From Vibrio rotiferianus CAIM 577 = LMG 21460 (GTDB taxonomy: Bacteria; Pseudomonadota; Gammaproteobacteria; Enterobacterales; Vibrionaceae), in the NCBI RefSeq assembly GCF_002741985.1, contig NZ_APHW01000021.1:62001-126000 (forward strand): a DNA stretch of 64,000 bases, in the 5' to 3' direction. This document shows, in pieces, positions 8,922 to 17,797 of this stretch (the first letter of the stretch is position 1; the number at the start of each line of letters is the position of its first letter). The notes under the pieces are model-generated. The model was not told where the DNA came from. It did not search any database and was given only the letters and a program-made list of their open reading frames with translations. The position numbers and the translations under genes were made by a program.

Positions 8922-10364
8922 ATGACTTCAACACTAAGAAGAACAAAAATCGTTACAACACTTGGCCCTTCTACAGATAAAGACAACGTCCTAGAGGATA
9001 TCATCAAAGCTGGCGCAAACGTCGTCCGTATGAACTTTTCTCACGGCACCAGCGAAGACCACAAACTCAGAGCTGAAAAAGTAAGAGCGATAGCGGCAAG
9101 ACTCGGGCGACAAGTTGCTATTTTAGGAGATCTTCAAGGCCCCAAAATCCGCGTATCCACGTTTAAAGAAGGGAAAATCACTCTGGCCGTGGGTGACAAA
9201 TTTACCTTAGACAGCGATCTCCCAAGAGGCGAAGGTAACCAAGAAGCTGTTGGACTTGATTACAAAGAGCTTCCACAAGATGTCACCACTAATGACATTC
9301 TTTTATTGGACGATGGCCGTGTACAACTACAGGTAACGAAAGTTGAAGGTAATAAAGTCCACACTCGAGTGACCGTAGGTGGCCCTCTTTCGAACAATAA
9401 GGGCATCAATAAAAAAGGTGGTGGCTTATCTGCCGATGCCCTTACGGATAAAGACAAAGCCGATATATTGACGGCTGCGGAGATCAAAGTCGATTACTTA
9501 GCAATATCTTTCCCTCGTAATGGGGAGGATATGCACTATGCCCGTCGACTCGCACGAGACGCAGGATTGGAAGCAAAATTGGTCGCTAAGGTCGAGCGTG
9601 CCGAAACTGTCGCAAGCAATGACTCTATTGATGACATTATCAAGGCTTCTGATGTAGTAATGGTTGCACGTGGTGACCTCGGTGTAGAGATCGGAGACCC
9701 AGAACTGATTGGCGTACAAAAGAAACTTATTCGCCGTGCTCGTAGCCTAAACCGACTTGTCATTACAGCAACCCAAATGATGGAATCGATGATGGCAAAC
9801 CCAATGCCAACACGTGCTGAAGTCATGGACGTAGCCAACGCAGTATTAGATGGAACAGATGCCGTTATGCTATCGGGAGAGACAGCAGCAGGCCTCTACC
9901 CGGTAGAGACGGTTAAATCCATGGCCGAGGTGTGCATGGGTGCTGAGAAGATGTCAGAAGCAAATCACTCTAGTTACCGCTTAGACCGAACTTTTGAAAC
10001 GGCTGAAGAAACCATTTCAATGTCGACGATGTATGCTGCCAACCATATGGAAGGCATCAAAGCGATGATCGCATTGACCGAATCTGGCCGAACAGCATTG
10101 ATGATGTCTCGATTAAGCTCTGGTCTGCCGATATTTGCTCTTTCGCGAAATGAATCGACCCTCAACCGCGCAGCGTTATACAGAGGGGTAACGCCAGTAT
10201 ACTTTGATTCCAAGGGTGATGTCGGGCTTACAACAGCACATGCTGCGATTGAGACTCTCAAAGAGCAAGGCCTGCTACACGAAGGTGATTTAGTGATTAT
10301 TACCCAAGGCGATGTAATGGACGTGGTAGGTTCAACGAACTGTATGCGAATCTTATCGGCTTAG
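8922..10364 (+). CDS. pykA: Pyruvate kinase II (PykA type)
   Basis: A 480-residue pyruvate kinase converting phosphoenolpyruvate and ADP to pyruvate and ATP, the last step of glycolysis. The N-terminus ([14 protein letters not shown]), [26 protein letters not shown], catalytic VAKVERAE and the [10 protein letters not shown] signature are present. Its overall sequence follows E. coli PykA (AMP/ribose-5-phosphate type) rather than PykF. The C-terminal domain ([12 protein letters not shown], ending [13 protein letters not shown]) is complete. The ATG at 8922 has GGAGAA just upstream. The region between mlc and pykA (8624-8921) is AT-rich and must contain both divergent promoters; I did not see a clear Mlc operator in it. 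Confidence 0.95.
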   Translation: MTSTLRRTKIVTTLGPSTDKDNVLEDIIKAGANVVRMNFSHGTSEDHKLRAEKVRAIAARLGRQVAILGDLQGPKIRVSTFKEGKITLAVGDKFTLDSDLPRGEGNQEAVGLDYKELPQDVTTNDILLLDDGRVQLQVTKVEGNKVHTRVTVGGPLSNNKGINKKGGGLSADALTDKDKADILTAAEIKVDYLAISFPRNGEDMHYARRLARDAGLEAKLVAKVERAETVASNDSIDDIIKASDVVMVARGDLGVEIGDPELIGVQKKLIRRARSLNRLVITATQMMESMMANPMPTRAEVMDVANAVLDGTDAVMLSGETAAGLYPVETVKSMAEVCMGAEKMSEANHSSYRLDRTFETAEETISMSTMYAANHMEGIKAMIALTESGRTALMMSRLSSGLPIFALSRNESTLNRAALYRGVTPVYFDSKGDVGLTTAHAAIETLKEQGLLHEGDLVIITQGDVMDVVGSTNCMRILSA

Positions 10365-10380
10365 GGCTCACCTCTCGCTA

Positions 10381-10415
10381 GGCTCAATATTCTCAGCGAG
10401 TATTGAGCCTATTTT
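10381..10415 (+). terminator. Terminator after pykA
   Basis: GGCTCAATA (10381-10389) pairs with TATTGAGCC (10401-10409), followed by TATTTT. It overlaps the end of the convergent patatin gene and may act in both directions. Confidence 0.65.
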
Positions 10416-11553
10416 AAGCCCTTTCCAAACCATCCGATTTGAGTTCATCATAGAGGCTGATTAAGTTGAACCCAGCTTGAAGTCCCAGTTGATAGTCGTG
10501 CTCCAAATCCTCGGGCTCACTCAACAGTGAAGACGCCCTCAATTCCTCTTTTGGAGCCACTTGCAAAATAAACGTGTCATCGGGTGGGTTCGCTAAAAAC
10601 TCTTGGGTCAACTCGTATGTCTGATAATGAATCATCAACATGTCTGCGAGGCCAGAGTCAAAGTGCTCACCAATCAAATGACTCAGGCGATATAGGTTAT
10701 CTGCACCAAACAACCAACGCCCACCGTTTAATAACTTATGTCCCGGCATTTTAGTTTGATGAGCAGCCGCCACTTTCTGCTGTAAAAAGCTGCTCCAATC
10801 TTCTTTCCATTGCTCAACTCGCTGCTGCCAAGTATCTTGAACTGAATTGAATGACTCTCGATACCACTCAACATGTTGACCAGTTTCACTCTCTTTAGCT
10901 TGAGCCGGAGAGAATGGCTCAGTCCTTATCACAATGATATTGCGGGCATTTTGACGCCAAGCTTCTTGCACCGGAATGGAAGCAGAAACCCCACCGTCCA
11001 CATACTGTGAGCCATCAATGTTAACGATTCCTTGATATAGCTTGGGAATCGCACAAGTCGCGATCATGGTTTCGAACCAGCGTTTTCCTAGCATAGGTAA
11101 ATAACGGTCAGATAAAGAATGCGTATCGGTGACCGCAGCAAATGCCCTTCGATGACCAAGAGAGCGGTGTCCCAAATCGAGATCGAGTTTATATGGGTAT
11201 TCTTGGATACGTTCTAACGCCCATTCGAGCCCTAAGTACTGCTTCTTACGGATATATCCGAATAAGTTAAAGAATTCTGTTGAAGTCGTGAGATCGGTAA
11301 TAAACGCTTTTCCCATCCCATGCTGACGACATAAAAACGCACACAAGTTGAGGGCACCCGCGGAAGTACCATAAAATTCATCGAAAGGATCGAAGTTGGA
11401 GAGTAGAAATGCATCCAACACACCAGCGGTAAAAATCCCTCTCTGGCCGCCACCTTGTGCAACCAAAGCTGTTTTCCCTTGCCAATAGTGCTCATAAACT
11501 GAGAATTCAAGCTCTATGTGGCTGTCTGTGATAATACCGCTGTTGCGTATCAT
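10414..11553 (-). CDS. Patatin-like phospholipase (YjjU type)
   Basis: A 379-residue protein of the patatin lipase family. The oxyanion-hole motif GGGQRG is at residues 34-39, the nucleophile elbow GTSAG at 62-66 (Ser64) and the catalytic DGG at 186-188 (Asp186), so it should be an active serine lipid hydrolase. Length and the extended C-terminus resemble E. coli YjjU; the substrate is unknown. No signal peptide is seen, so it probably acts from the cytoplasmic side. It lies 17 bp after the small ynhF-type gene on the same strand and the two are likely co-transcribed. The start is the ATG at 11553 with an upstream AGAGG. Confidence 0.87.
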   Translation of the reverse strand: MIRNSGIITDSHIELEFSVYEHYWQGKTALVAQGGGQRGIFTAGVLDAFLLSNFDPFDEFYGTSAGALNLCAFLCRQHGMGKAFITDLTTSTEFFNLFGYIRKKQYLGLEWALERIQEYPYKLDLDLGHRSLGHRRAFAAVTDTHSLSDRYLPMLGKRWFETMIATCAIPKLYQGIVNIDGSQYVDGGVSASIPVQEAWRQNARNIIVIRTEPFSPAQAKESETGQHVEWYRESFNSVQDTWQQRVEQWKEDWSSFLQQKVAAAHQTKMPGHKLLNGGRWLFGADNLYRLSHLIGEHFDSGLADMLMIHYQTYELTQEFLANPPDDTFILQVAPKEELRASSLLSEPEDLEHDYQLGLQAGFNLISLYDELKSDGLERA

Positions 11554-11570
11554 AGGCTCAACCTCTTAGG

Positions 11571-11663
11571 TTAAGCTGTCGTAATCGCTATGATGCCGAA
11601 TGTAAGTAAGACAGCAAAGACTGTTACGACAATGAGTAGGGCAGATTTGAGATCGTGTTCCAT
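11571..11663 (-). CDS. ynhF: YnhF-family small membrane protein (30 aa)
   Basis: A 30-residue ORF with an excellent ribosome site (AGGAGG ending 5 bp before the ATG at 11663). It begins MEHDLKSALLIVV and continues as one hydrophobic helix. This is close in length and layout to E. coli YnhF, which starts MSTDLKFSL and is a single-span inner-membrane protein of unknown function. It precedes the patatin-like lipase by 17 bp. Function unknown; the ribosome site and the family resemblance make a real gene likely. Confidence 0.8.
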   Translation of the reverse strand: MEHDLKSALLIVVTVFAVLLTFGIIAITTA

Positions 11664-11791
11664 AGACACCTCCTGTTGTTGTAACAAATTAATAACACCA
11701 GTGTGAATTATGTTCAAGAAATGGCTAATTTAGTCGCACAATTTTGGCTAAGGCATCACAATTAATCTAGTTACTATAGGGAGATAGCAAG

Positions 11792-12382
11792 ATGAAGAAC
11801 AATATCAAGTGGCTAATTGGGAGTGCATTATTGCTGGGCAGTATCAGCTGCCATGCAGAAGTTATAATTACTCCCTATATAGGTTTTACCGGCGGCGGAA
11901 ATGTTGAAGATGAGGACGGCGCTAAATTTGACATTGAACCATCACCAAACTACGCACTTGCTGTTGAAACGCCATTTGAGAATGGACGATTGGGTCTATT
12001 CTACTCTTACCAGTCTACAGAATTAGAGCGAGTCAATAATAATTCTGATTTTCACTATCTCCATTTTCAGAGCAGCATCTTGTACCCTATCAGCCAAGGT
12101 TGGTCTTCACAGCTAGGTATTGGTTTAGGCGCCGCTTATACCGATGTAGATTGGGCTGATACGAAATATGGGTTTTCGGCCACGGCTTTTTTAGGCATGG
12201 AATACGCGATATCACCGGAATTTGCCTTAACAGCACAAGTCCGTTGGCTTGGAACTGTTGTTGATAACGATACGTCCGGAGCGTGTGTACTGCCAGATGA
12301 CGGTTCCAACTGTGTAATCAAGTTTGAAACCGACTGGATGAACCAATTCCAATCAAATATTGGTTTTACCTTCCGCTTCTAG
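11792..12382 (+). CDS. Outer-membrane beta-barrel protein, unknown function
   Basis: A 196-residue protein with a typical signal peptide (positive start, hydrophobic core, likely cleavage after CHA at residue 22). The mature part alternates hydrophobic and polar residues in beta-strand style (ITPYIGFTGGG, GRLGLFYSYQ, FALTAQVRWLG) and ends in FTFRF, the aromatic C-terminal signature used for outer-membrane assembly. It fits a small eight-stranded barrel. Two cysteines (CVLPDDGSNC) could form a loop disulfide. I do not recognise a specific family beyond the general OmpA/OmpW-like barrel fold. GGGAGA precedes the ATG. It is transcribed alone and ends at a hairpin. Confidence 0.7.
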   Translation: MKNNIKWLIGSALLLGSISCHAEVIITPYIGFTGGGNVEDEDGAKFDIEPSPNYALAVETPFENGRLGLFYSYQSTELERVNNNSDFHYLHFQSSILYPISQGWSSQLGIGLGAAYTDVDWADTKYGFSATAFLGMEYAISPEFALTAQVRWLGTVVDNDTSGACVLPDDGSNCVIKFETDWMNQFQSNIGFTFRF

Positions 12383-12846
12383 TTAAGGCTTTTAACGGAA
12401 AATCATCTATTGGGCGTAGGGAACATAGCGATACGCCCTAATATTAAAAAACAGATTATTTGACCAAAATCACACCCAGCAAACACAATTTTATTTCACA
12501 AGATACCCTCCCCCTCGATCTAATAGCCTACAAAACGATTAATCAACAATATTTAAACCAGATAAAATATCTTCATTAACATTTAGAATCTATTGCGCTA
12601 AATAATGTAAAAAGTTAGTCTGAAGACAGAAAGCAGAAGAATATTTCAGCTTTTGCAAACACATATCAAAATTTAAAGCATTTAATTCTATTTCTTGTTA
12701 GGCAACGCAAAGCAAAACACCTGAATTTTATACCAACACCGAATATCGGATAGAAAGCTGACGGATAACAGTTGTCCTTTGTTCTACTGGTTTTGCTCAT
12801 TGCCGAGAAGAGCTTCATTCCTTAGGGAGTCGTACAGGAGTCAAAT
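12383..12846. other. 464-bp non-coding region before the NSS transporter
   Basis: AT-rich and without an ORF. After the hairpin at 12412-12438 it must hold the transporter promoter and a leader. A short palindrome CCGAATATCGG lies near 12739. No known riboswitch was recognised; the CACCGAA stretch resembles a glycine-riboswitch piece but the other conserved parts are absent. Confidence 0.6.
12412..12438 (+). terminator. Hairpin after the outer-membrane protein gene
   Basis: GGGCGTA (12412-12418) pairs perfectly with TACGCCC (12432-12438) across a 13-nt loop, followed by AT-rich DNA without a clean T run. It is a plausible but imperfect terminator. Confidence 0.5.
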
Positions 12847-14307
12847 ATGAAGCGAGAACAATGGGGATCCCGTGCGGGATTCATCTTAGCCGCAGTCGGT
12901 TCAGCCATCGGTTTGGGTAACATCTGGCGTTTCCCATACATGGCCTATGAAAACGGTGGCGGTGCCTTTTTTATTCCTTACCTTTTCGCCATGATCACAG
13001 CGGGTATTCCATTCATGATCCTAGAGTTCAGCATGGGCCAAAAATACCGTGGTTCTGCACCTAAGACACTGGCAAAAATCCATTCAAAGTTTGAATGGCT
13101 AGGCTGGTTCCAAGTTGGTGTAGCCGCTGTTATCGCCGTTTATTATGTGGCAGTTATTGGCTGGGCAATCTCTTACTTTGGCATGTCGTTTACCCAAAGT
13201 TGGGGGTCCGATACCAATGCTTTCTTCTTTAGTGAATACCTAAAGCTTGGTGATAACTCACCGACGAACTTGGGCAGCATTCAATGGAAGATCGCACTCT
13301 CTATGCTGATAGCTTGGGCAATTACCTATATTGCTATCGTTAGCGGTGTTAAGTCGGGTATCGAACGCGCCTCTAAGATCATGATGCCGGTATTGTTCAT
13401 CATGGTGCTCTTCCTAATTGGACGTATGATTTTTCTTCCAGGCGCACTAGACGGTGTGAACTACATGTTCGAACCGGACTTCAGCAAGATTTGGGATGTG
13501 AAGGTTTGGGCAGCAGCATACGGGCAAATCTTCTTCACACTGAGTATCGGCTTTGCCATTATGCTGGCTTACTCTAGCTACTTGCCAGAGAAATCAGACA
13601 TCACCAATAACGCTTTCATGACAGTTTTGATCAACTGTGGCTTCTCTATCCTTGCTGGTATCATGATTTTCTCTGTATTGGGTTACATGGCTCAAGAGCA
13701 AGGGAAACCGCTTACAGAAGTGGTATCAGCAGGCGTAGGCTTAGCGTTTGTAACGTTACCTGCGGCAATTAACCTGCTACCAGCTCCTTATATTCTTGGT
13801 CCACTGTTTTTCTTTGCATTGGTTATTGCTGGCTTGAGTTCACATATTTCGATTATGGAAGCGGTAACATCTGCGGTTATTGACAAGCTAAAGTGGAGCC
13901 GTAAGAAAGCCGCAAACGTAGTCATTGGCACTGGTTTTATTGTCTCAATGGCATTTGCAACCAACGGCGGTTTACTTCTATTGGACTTAGTCGACCACTT
14001 TGCCAATAACATCGGCATCATGGCTGGTGGCCTAGTTGAAATCGTGTTGATGACTTGGTTGCTAAAACGAGTCCCTGAAGTTCATAGCTATGTGAATGAG
14101 CGCTCTGATTTCTCGGTTGGTCAATGGTTTGAAGTCTGTTTACGTTTTATCACACCTATCATGCTAGCCGTTATCCTAACAACAAAGCTGTATACGCTTC
14201 TAACAGAAGGTTACGGTGGCTACGACCTAACTCTTGGTTGGGCAATGATCGCCGCACTATTTGTGTCTGGTGTATTGATTAACGTAGCAAGCAAGGAGAA
14301 AGCATAA
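12847..14307 (+). CDS. Sodium-dependent amino-acid transporter, NSS (SNF) family large subunit
   Basis: A 486-residue polytopic protein of the neurotransmitter:sodium symporter family. The diagnostic first helix with SAIGLGNIWRFPY, the FFIPYLF segment and the later FFTLSIGFAIMLAYSSY sodium-site helix are present; about 11-12 membrane segments are expected. Family members take up amino acids with sodium. The tightly linked 32-residue partner (overlapping by one base) marks it as the two-component type, known as MetPS in Corynebacterium for methionine/alanine import, but substrate cannot be read from the sequence. AGGAG lies 6 bp before the ATG. Confidence 0.9.
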   Translation: MKREQWGSRAGFILAAVGSAIGLGNIWRFPYMAYENGGGAFFIPYLFAMITAGIPFMILEFSMGQKYRGSAPKTLAKIHSKFEWLGWFQVGVAAVIAVYYVAVIGWAISYFGMSFTQSWGSDTNAFFFSEYLKLGDNSPTNLGSIQWKIALSMLIAWAITYIAIVSGVKSGIERASKIMMPVLFIMVLFLIGRMIFLPGALDGVNYMFEPDFSKIWDVKVWAAAYGQIFFTLSIGFAIMLAYSSYLPEKSDITNNAFMTVLINCGFSILAGIMIFSVLGYMAQEQGKPLTEVVSAGVGLAFVTLPAAINLLPAPYILGPLFFFALVIAGLSSHISIMEAVTSAVIDKLKWSRKKAANVVIGTGFIVSMAFATNGGLLLLDLVDHFANNIGIMAGGLVEIVLMTWLLKRVPEVHSYVNERSDFSVGQWFEVCLRFITPIMLAVILTTKLYTLLTEGYGGYDLTLGWAMIAALFVSGVLINVASKEKA

Positions 14308-14405
14308 TGACTACAAGTGCAATCATCATGATGGTTATCGGACTTGGCATCACTTGGGGTGGCGCTGCGGTATGCATCAAACGAGCAATGAATAAACAGC
14401 AGTAA
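14307..14405 (+). CDS. NSS transporter small subunit (MetS-like, 32 aa)
   Basis: A 32-residue protein beginning MTTSAIIMMVIGLGITWGG and ending in a short basic tail (IKRAMNKQQ). Its ATG overlaps the stop codon of the large subunit (TAATGA) and AAGGAG precedes it. One membrane helix plus a basic tail, directly after an NSS transporter, is the known layout of the methionine/alanine-import small subunit family, which is needed for transport in Corynebacterium. The same role is inferred. Confidence 0.85.
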   Translation: MTTSAIIMMVIGLGITWGGAAVCIKRAMNKQQ

Positions 14406-14441
14406 GGCTAACTGCCAGAAAAATTAGGGTTCAAAAAACAG

Positions 14442-14466
14442 AATGCCGGCTCAGTGCCGGCATTTT
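14442..14466 (+). terminator. Terminator after the NSS transporter operon
   Basis: AATGCCGGC and GCCGGCATT pair perfectly around TCAGT, followed by TT. It sits between convergent genes and may act both ways. Confidence 0.85.
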
Positions 14467-14474
14467 GGTATCCA

Positions 14475-14876
14475 TTAGAAATTGTACTTGATACCAAGCG
14501 CCCCACCGATTTGTAAATCTGGTCCTTTATAAAAATCTATCTCCGGATGAACTTGGGCGTACAGATCCCAGCCTTTAGATAAATCCCAGTTCAAGCCGAG
14601 CGGAACACGGACACCGAACTCATCATCCCACTCGTACCAACCACCAACACCGACATACCAAGTTAATGGCATGCTTTGATCAAATGTGCCGCGCTTCGCT
14701 ATGTAATCAAACGCCATACCATCATTACCAATAATACCGCGGTACTTGTCATCAATTTCAACGACAACGCTAAGCTCTTGATCAACCGCCATACCAACAG
14801 AAAAATTCTTTGCTCCGTCCGCCGCCATTACGGCACTCGGCAGCATTGTTGCCGCCAATAAAATTCGCTTTTTCAC
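14475..14876 (-). CDS. Small outer-membrane barrel-like protein
   Basis: A 133-residue secreted protein. I chose the GTG at 14876 because it gives a clean signal peptide (VKKRILLAATMLPSAVMA, cut before ADG) and follows a GGGGGAAGG ribosome site; the longer frame to 14972 adds a non-signal-like N-terminus. The mature part has amphipathic strand patterns rich in Gly, Tyr and Trp (WYVGVGGWYEW, GWDLYAQVHPEIDF) and ends KYNF, an outer-membrane-type C-terminal Phe. It is probably a small barrel. I do not recognise the family or a function. Confidence 0.65.
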   Translation of the reverse strand: MKKRILLAATMLPSAVMAADGAKNFSVGMAVDQELSVVVEIDDKYRGIIGNDGMAFDYIAKRGTFDQSMPLTWYVGVGGWYEWDDEFGVRVPLGLNWDLSKGWDLYAQVHPEIDFYKGPDLQIGGALGIKYNF

Positions 14877-15035
14877 AGCCTTCCCCCACTTAAAAAACAG
14901 CGTGCATAATTCAAACATGATGTCATTTTGTTGTGTCAGTAATGAGTAAGAATGACGTACGAAAAAAGCCACGAACGTAAGGATGAGCGTGAGATCACGG
15001 CTAAAACACCAAAAGTAAGTGCTAGTGAGAAAAAG

Positions 15036-15070
15036 ATTGGAGATTGGAGATTGGAGATTGGAGATTGGAG
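15036..15070. repeat. Five tandem copies of a 7-bp unit (ATTGGAG)
   Basis: Five perfect head-to-tail copies of ATTGGAG occupy 15036-15070 in the 278-bp gap between two minus-strand genes. The plus-strand ORF running through it (14952-15152) encodes low-complexity GDWRLEIGDWR and lacks a ribosome site. The unit is not a multiple of three, so copy changes would break any reading frame; it is best seen as a non-coding microsatellite. Confidence 0.9.
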
Positions 15071-15113
15071 AAGAATAAATACTGAGGGGTATGAGGGGAA
15101 AGATACAGAAAGC

Positions 15114-15140
15114 AAAAAGGAGGCCGAAGCCTCCTTTTTT
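15114..15140 (-). terminator. Terminator after ptsG
   Basis: An 11-bp stem (15114-15124 with 15129-15139) and a CGAA tetraloop. A and T runs flank both sides, so it can act in both directions; it lies 15 bp after the ptsG stop. Confidence 0.88.
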
Positions 15141-15154
15141 ATGAATGACTGAGA

Positions 15155-16585
15155 TTAGCCGTGGTTACGAATCCACTCATCCATTTCAGTTTTCAGGTTG
15201 TCAGACTTAGTACCGAAGATAGCCTGAACACCACCTGCTACAACTACAACACCAGCAGCGCCTAGTTGTTTTAGCTTGTCTTGGTCAACTGCTGCTGTGT
15301 CAGCAACTGCAACACGTAGACGAGTGATACATGCGTCTAGACCTGTGATGTTAGCTTTGCCGCCGAATGCTGCAACAAGCTCACCTGCCATGTCAGAACC
15401 AGTAGCTGCTACTGCATCTTCAGATTCATCTTCACGACCAGGAGTTTTCAGATCAAGTGCTGTGATTACAGTACGGAATACTACGTAGTAGATTGCAGCG
15501 TAAACTAGACCTACAGCAATCATTAGACCCATCTTCTGAGCGTTACCAGATAGAACTAGGAAGTCGATCAGACCGTGAGAGAATGAAGTACCGTGTACGA
15601 AGCCTAGAGTGTTAGCAACAACGTATGCAGAACCAGCTAGTAGAGCGTGGATACCGTATAGTAGTGGAGCAACGAATAGGAATGAGAATTCGATTGGCTC
15701 TGTAATACCAGTTAGGAATGAAGTCAGTGCAGCTGACGCCATGATACCCATTACTTTCGCGCGGTTTTCTGGTTTAGCACAGTGAGCAATAGCGATTGCT
15801 GCAGCTGGTAGACCGAACATCTTGAACATGTAACCACCCGCTAGCTGACCGAAGCCATTACCAGCAGCACGAGATGCTTCATCAGCAACTAGGTAACAAG
15901 TTAGTACGCCGTTTTGAGTTTCACCAGCAGCGTTCACACAAGTACCTGCTTCGAAGAAGAATGGTACGTTCCAAACGTGGTGTAGACCGAATGGGATTAG
16001 AGAACGCTCAACAACGCCGTAGATACCAAACGCTAGTTGTGGGTTTTGATGCGCAGCCCAGTCAGAGAATGCAGAGATTGCACCGCCGATTGGAGGCCAA
16101 ACAACAGAAAGTACTACCGCTAGGATAATCGCAGCGAAACCAGTGATGATTGGCACAGCACGCTTACCAGCGAAGAAGCCAAGGTACTCTGGAAGTTGGA
16201 TTTTGAAGAAACGGTTGAATGCCCAAGCAGCAACACCACCGACAAGGATACCACCTAGTACACCTGTATCGATTTTCTCAACACCCATGATGCCAGCCAT
16301 AACACCTAGTGTAGCTGTCATGATGCCGTAACCAACGATTGCAGCAAGACCTGCTACACCGTCGTTGTTTGTGAAGCCAAGTGCTACACCAACAGCAAAT
16401 AGAAGTGCCATTTGGCCGAATACTGAGCCACCAGCTTGTTCCATTAGGTTCGAAACGATCTCTGGAATGAAGCTTAGGTGGGCAGCACCAACACCTAGTA
16501 GGATACCTGCGACTGGTAACACTGATACTGGTAGCATCAGAGCTTTACCAACTTTTTGCAGGTTTGCAAAAAGGTTCTTAAACAT
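15155..16585 (-). CDS. ptsG: PTS glucose-specific transporter, EIICB (PtsG)
   Basis: A 476-residue EIICB permease that imports glucose with phosphorylation, taking phosphate from EIIA-Glc. The N-terminal membrane domain shows [17 protein letters not shown] and the conserved sugar-binding [12 protein letters not shown] loop; the C-terminal IIB domain carries the phosphorylated Cys419 in [10 protein letters not shown]. No IIA domain is attached, as in E. coli PtsG. The start is the ATG at 16585 with CAGGAG upstream. An Mlc-like operator lies about 265 bp upstream, and Mlc is encoded in the same window. In E. coli, dephosphorylated PtsG also sequesters Mlc at the membrane; the same loop is inferred. 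Confidence 0.95.
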   Translation of the reverse strand: MFKNLFANLQKVGKALMLPVSVLPVAGILLGVGAAHLSFIPEIVSNLMEQAGGSVFGQMALLFAVGVALGFTNNDGVAGLAAIVGYGIMTATLGVMAGIMGVEKIDTGVLGGILVGGVAAWAFNRFFKIQLPEYLGFFAGKRAVPIITGFAAIILAVVLSVVWPPIGGAISAFSDWAAHQNPQLAFGIYGVVERSLIPFGLHHVWNVPFFFEAGTCVNAAGETQNGVLTCYLVADEASRAAGNGFGQLAGGYMFKMFGLPAAAIAIAHCAKPENRAKVMGIMASAALTSFLTGITEPIEFSFLFVAPLLYGIHALLAGSAYVVANTLGFVHGTSFSHGLIDFLVLSGNAQKMGLMIAVGLVYAAIYYVVFRTVITALDLKTPGREDESEDAVAATGSDMAGELVAAFGGKANITGLDACITRLRVAVADTAAVDQDKLKQLGAAGVVVVAGGVQAIFGTKSDNLKTEMDEWIRNHG

Positions 16586-16848
16586 GTTTATGCTCCTGAT
16601 AAATTATAAGTATTATTTGGGCACTAACGGCACACCCCCGTAGCCTAAATGTTAGCACCCAATGAAAATGTAACCACACGTTGCATTATATTTTCCGGCT
16701 CTAAATATATATTGATGACCCTCAAACTTTCCACACAGTTACGAAATTTAGTTTCAAAACAAGTCTTAGATCACATGAAAAACGAGCTAATGAAAAGGTT
16801 TGCACCGCACCTAAAGCCTTGTTTTTTAATTAGTTTTATATCTATAAA

Positions 16849-16874
16849 ATTAATTTCACTGCGTAAATAAAATA
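16849..16874 (-). promoter_or_regulatory. Mlc/NagC-type operator upstream of ptsG
   Basis: TTAATTTCACTGCGTAAATA shows the TTA-TTT ... AAATAA dyad around a CTGCG-like centre typical of Mlc and NagC operators in enterobacteria. It sits upstream of ptsG, the classical Mlc target. The assignment is by eye and no second copy was seen. Confidence 0.55.
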
Positions 16875-16986
16875 AACCACGATGTTATTTTTAGTAACAA
16901 AATTACATTTGTAGGTTTAGGCCTTCAGTAAATCAACATTTTTAGTAAACATTAAATTAATTAGTGGTTTTGTTGCTTTAATCAAC

Positions 16987-17012
16987 AAAAAAGGGGCTTA
17001 CGCCCCTTTTTT
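16987..17012 (-). terminator. Terminator after tatD
   Basis: GGGGC (16993-16997) and GCCCC (17002-17006) with a TTAC loop, flanked by six A and six T, giving a long A-T extended stem. It ends the fab-tatD minus-strand cluster. Confidence 0.88.
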
Positions 17013-17029
17013 AAACTATTTAATGATTT

Positions 17030-17797
17030 CTAACGCAAAAAAAGATTTCGGAAGTTTTCGGTGGTTTTTTGCCCGACCTCGGATAAAGCACACCCTTTTA
17101 GCTGCGCAATATAGGCCGCAACTTCCACTACATAAGCTGGTTGGTTTTCTTTTCCGCGGTGAGGAACAGGAGCCAAATACGGCGAGTCCGTCTCAATAAG
17201 CAACTTCTCTAGTGGTAGAGCTTTCACAACTTCTTTTAGTTCTGTTGCTTGGCGGAAGGTCACAATACCTGAAATTGATATGTAGAAGCCTAAATCAAGC
17301 GCCGCTTCTGCAAATGCTAGATCTTCAGTAAAACAGTGGATCACGCCACCACATTTTTCGGCACCACCGTTACGAAGAATTTCTAATGTATCTTCTCGTG
17401 CATTACGAGTGTGGATGATAAGTGGCTTGTTCAATTCGACAGCTAAGTCAACTTGCTGCTCAAAACGTTCTTTTTGCAGTGCTGCTGTCTCTGGCTTGTA
17501 GTGATAATCCAAGCCCGTTTCACCAATCGCCACCACCTTTTCGTGCGACGCATGTTGGTGTAGCATTTCTAATGAAAACGCGCTTTCCACATCGAGTGGA
17601 TGAACACCACAAGAAGCATAAACATTCTCATAAGATGTGATCAACTCCAGCATCTTAGGAAACGAGTCCAGCGTTACGCCAACCGATAGAAGCTCTGTGA
17701 CATTCGCTTGCTTTGCTTTATTAATAACGTCTTCAACGTTGATGTGAAGATCATCGTAATTCAATTTGTCTAAATGACAGTGCGAATCTACGAACAT
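17030..17797 (-). CDS. ycfH: TatD-family metal-dependent hydrolase (YcfH type)
   Basis: A 255-residue amidohydrolase-fold protein. Metal ligands are visible: DSHCHLD at the N-terminus (the HxH pair), Glu in AIGETGLDYHY, His in IIHTRNA and HCF, and Asp in ETDSPYLAPV. TatD-family proteins are metal-dependent nucleases or deoxyribonucleases. Position next to holB and tmk is the conserved YcfH context. Its start overlaps the end of holB by 10 bp, so translation is probably coupled. It is the last gene of the minus-strand cluster. Confidence 0.9.
   Translation of the reverse strand: MFVDSHCHLDKLNYDDLHINVEDVINKAKQANVTELLSVGVTLDSFPKMLELITSYENVYASCGVHPLDVESAFSLEMLHQHASHEKVVAIGETGLDYHYKPETAALQKERFEQQVDLAVELNKPLIIHTRNAREDTLEILRNGGAEKCGGVIHCFTEDLAFAEAALDLGFYISISGIVTFRQATELKEVVKALPLEKLLIETDSPYLAPVPHRGKENQPAYVVEVAAYIAQLKGCALSEVGQKTTENFRNLFLR

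Larger units (their letters stand above)
16586..17029. other. 444-bp ptsG upstream region
   Basis: No gene supported; the plus-strand ORF at 16649-16870 has no ribosome site or recognisable product. The region holds the ptsG promoter and leader, an Mlc-like site at 16849-16874, and a perfect CRP half-site (TGTGATCT on the minus strand, near 16770) whose other half is poor. The end toward tatD is a terminator. Confidence 0.55.

Noticed and set aside
12730..12770. CACCGAA stretch resembling part of a glycine riboswitch before the NSS transporter
   Set aside because: The paired core motifs and the tandem second aptamer are absent; single short matches occur by chance.
14952..15152. A 66-residue plus-strand ORF containing GDWRLEIGDWR
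   Set aside because: Its middle is only a translation of the 7-bp tandem repeat, it has no ribosome site and it runs into a terminator; treated as non-coding.
16649..16870. A 73-residue plus-strand ORF upstream of ptsG
   Set aside because: No ribosome site and no recognisable composition; it overlaps the Mlc-like operator and promoter region.
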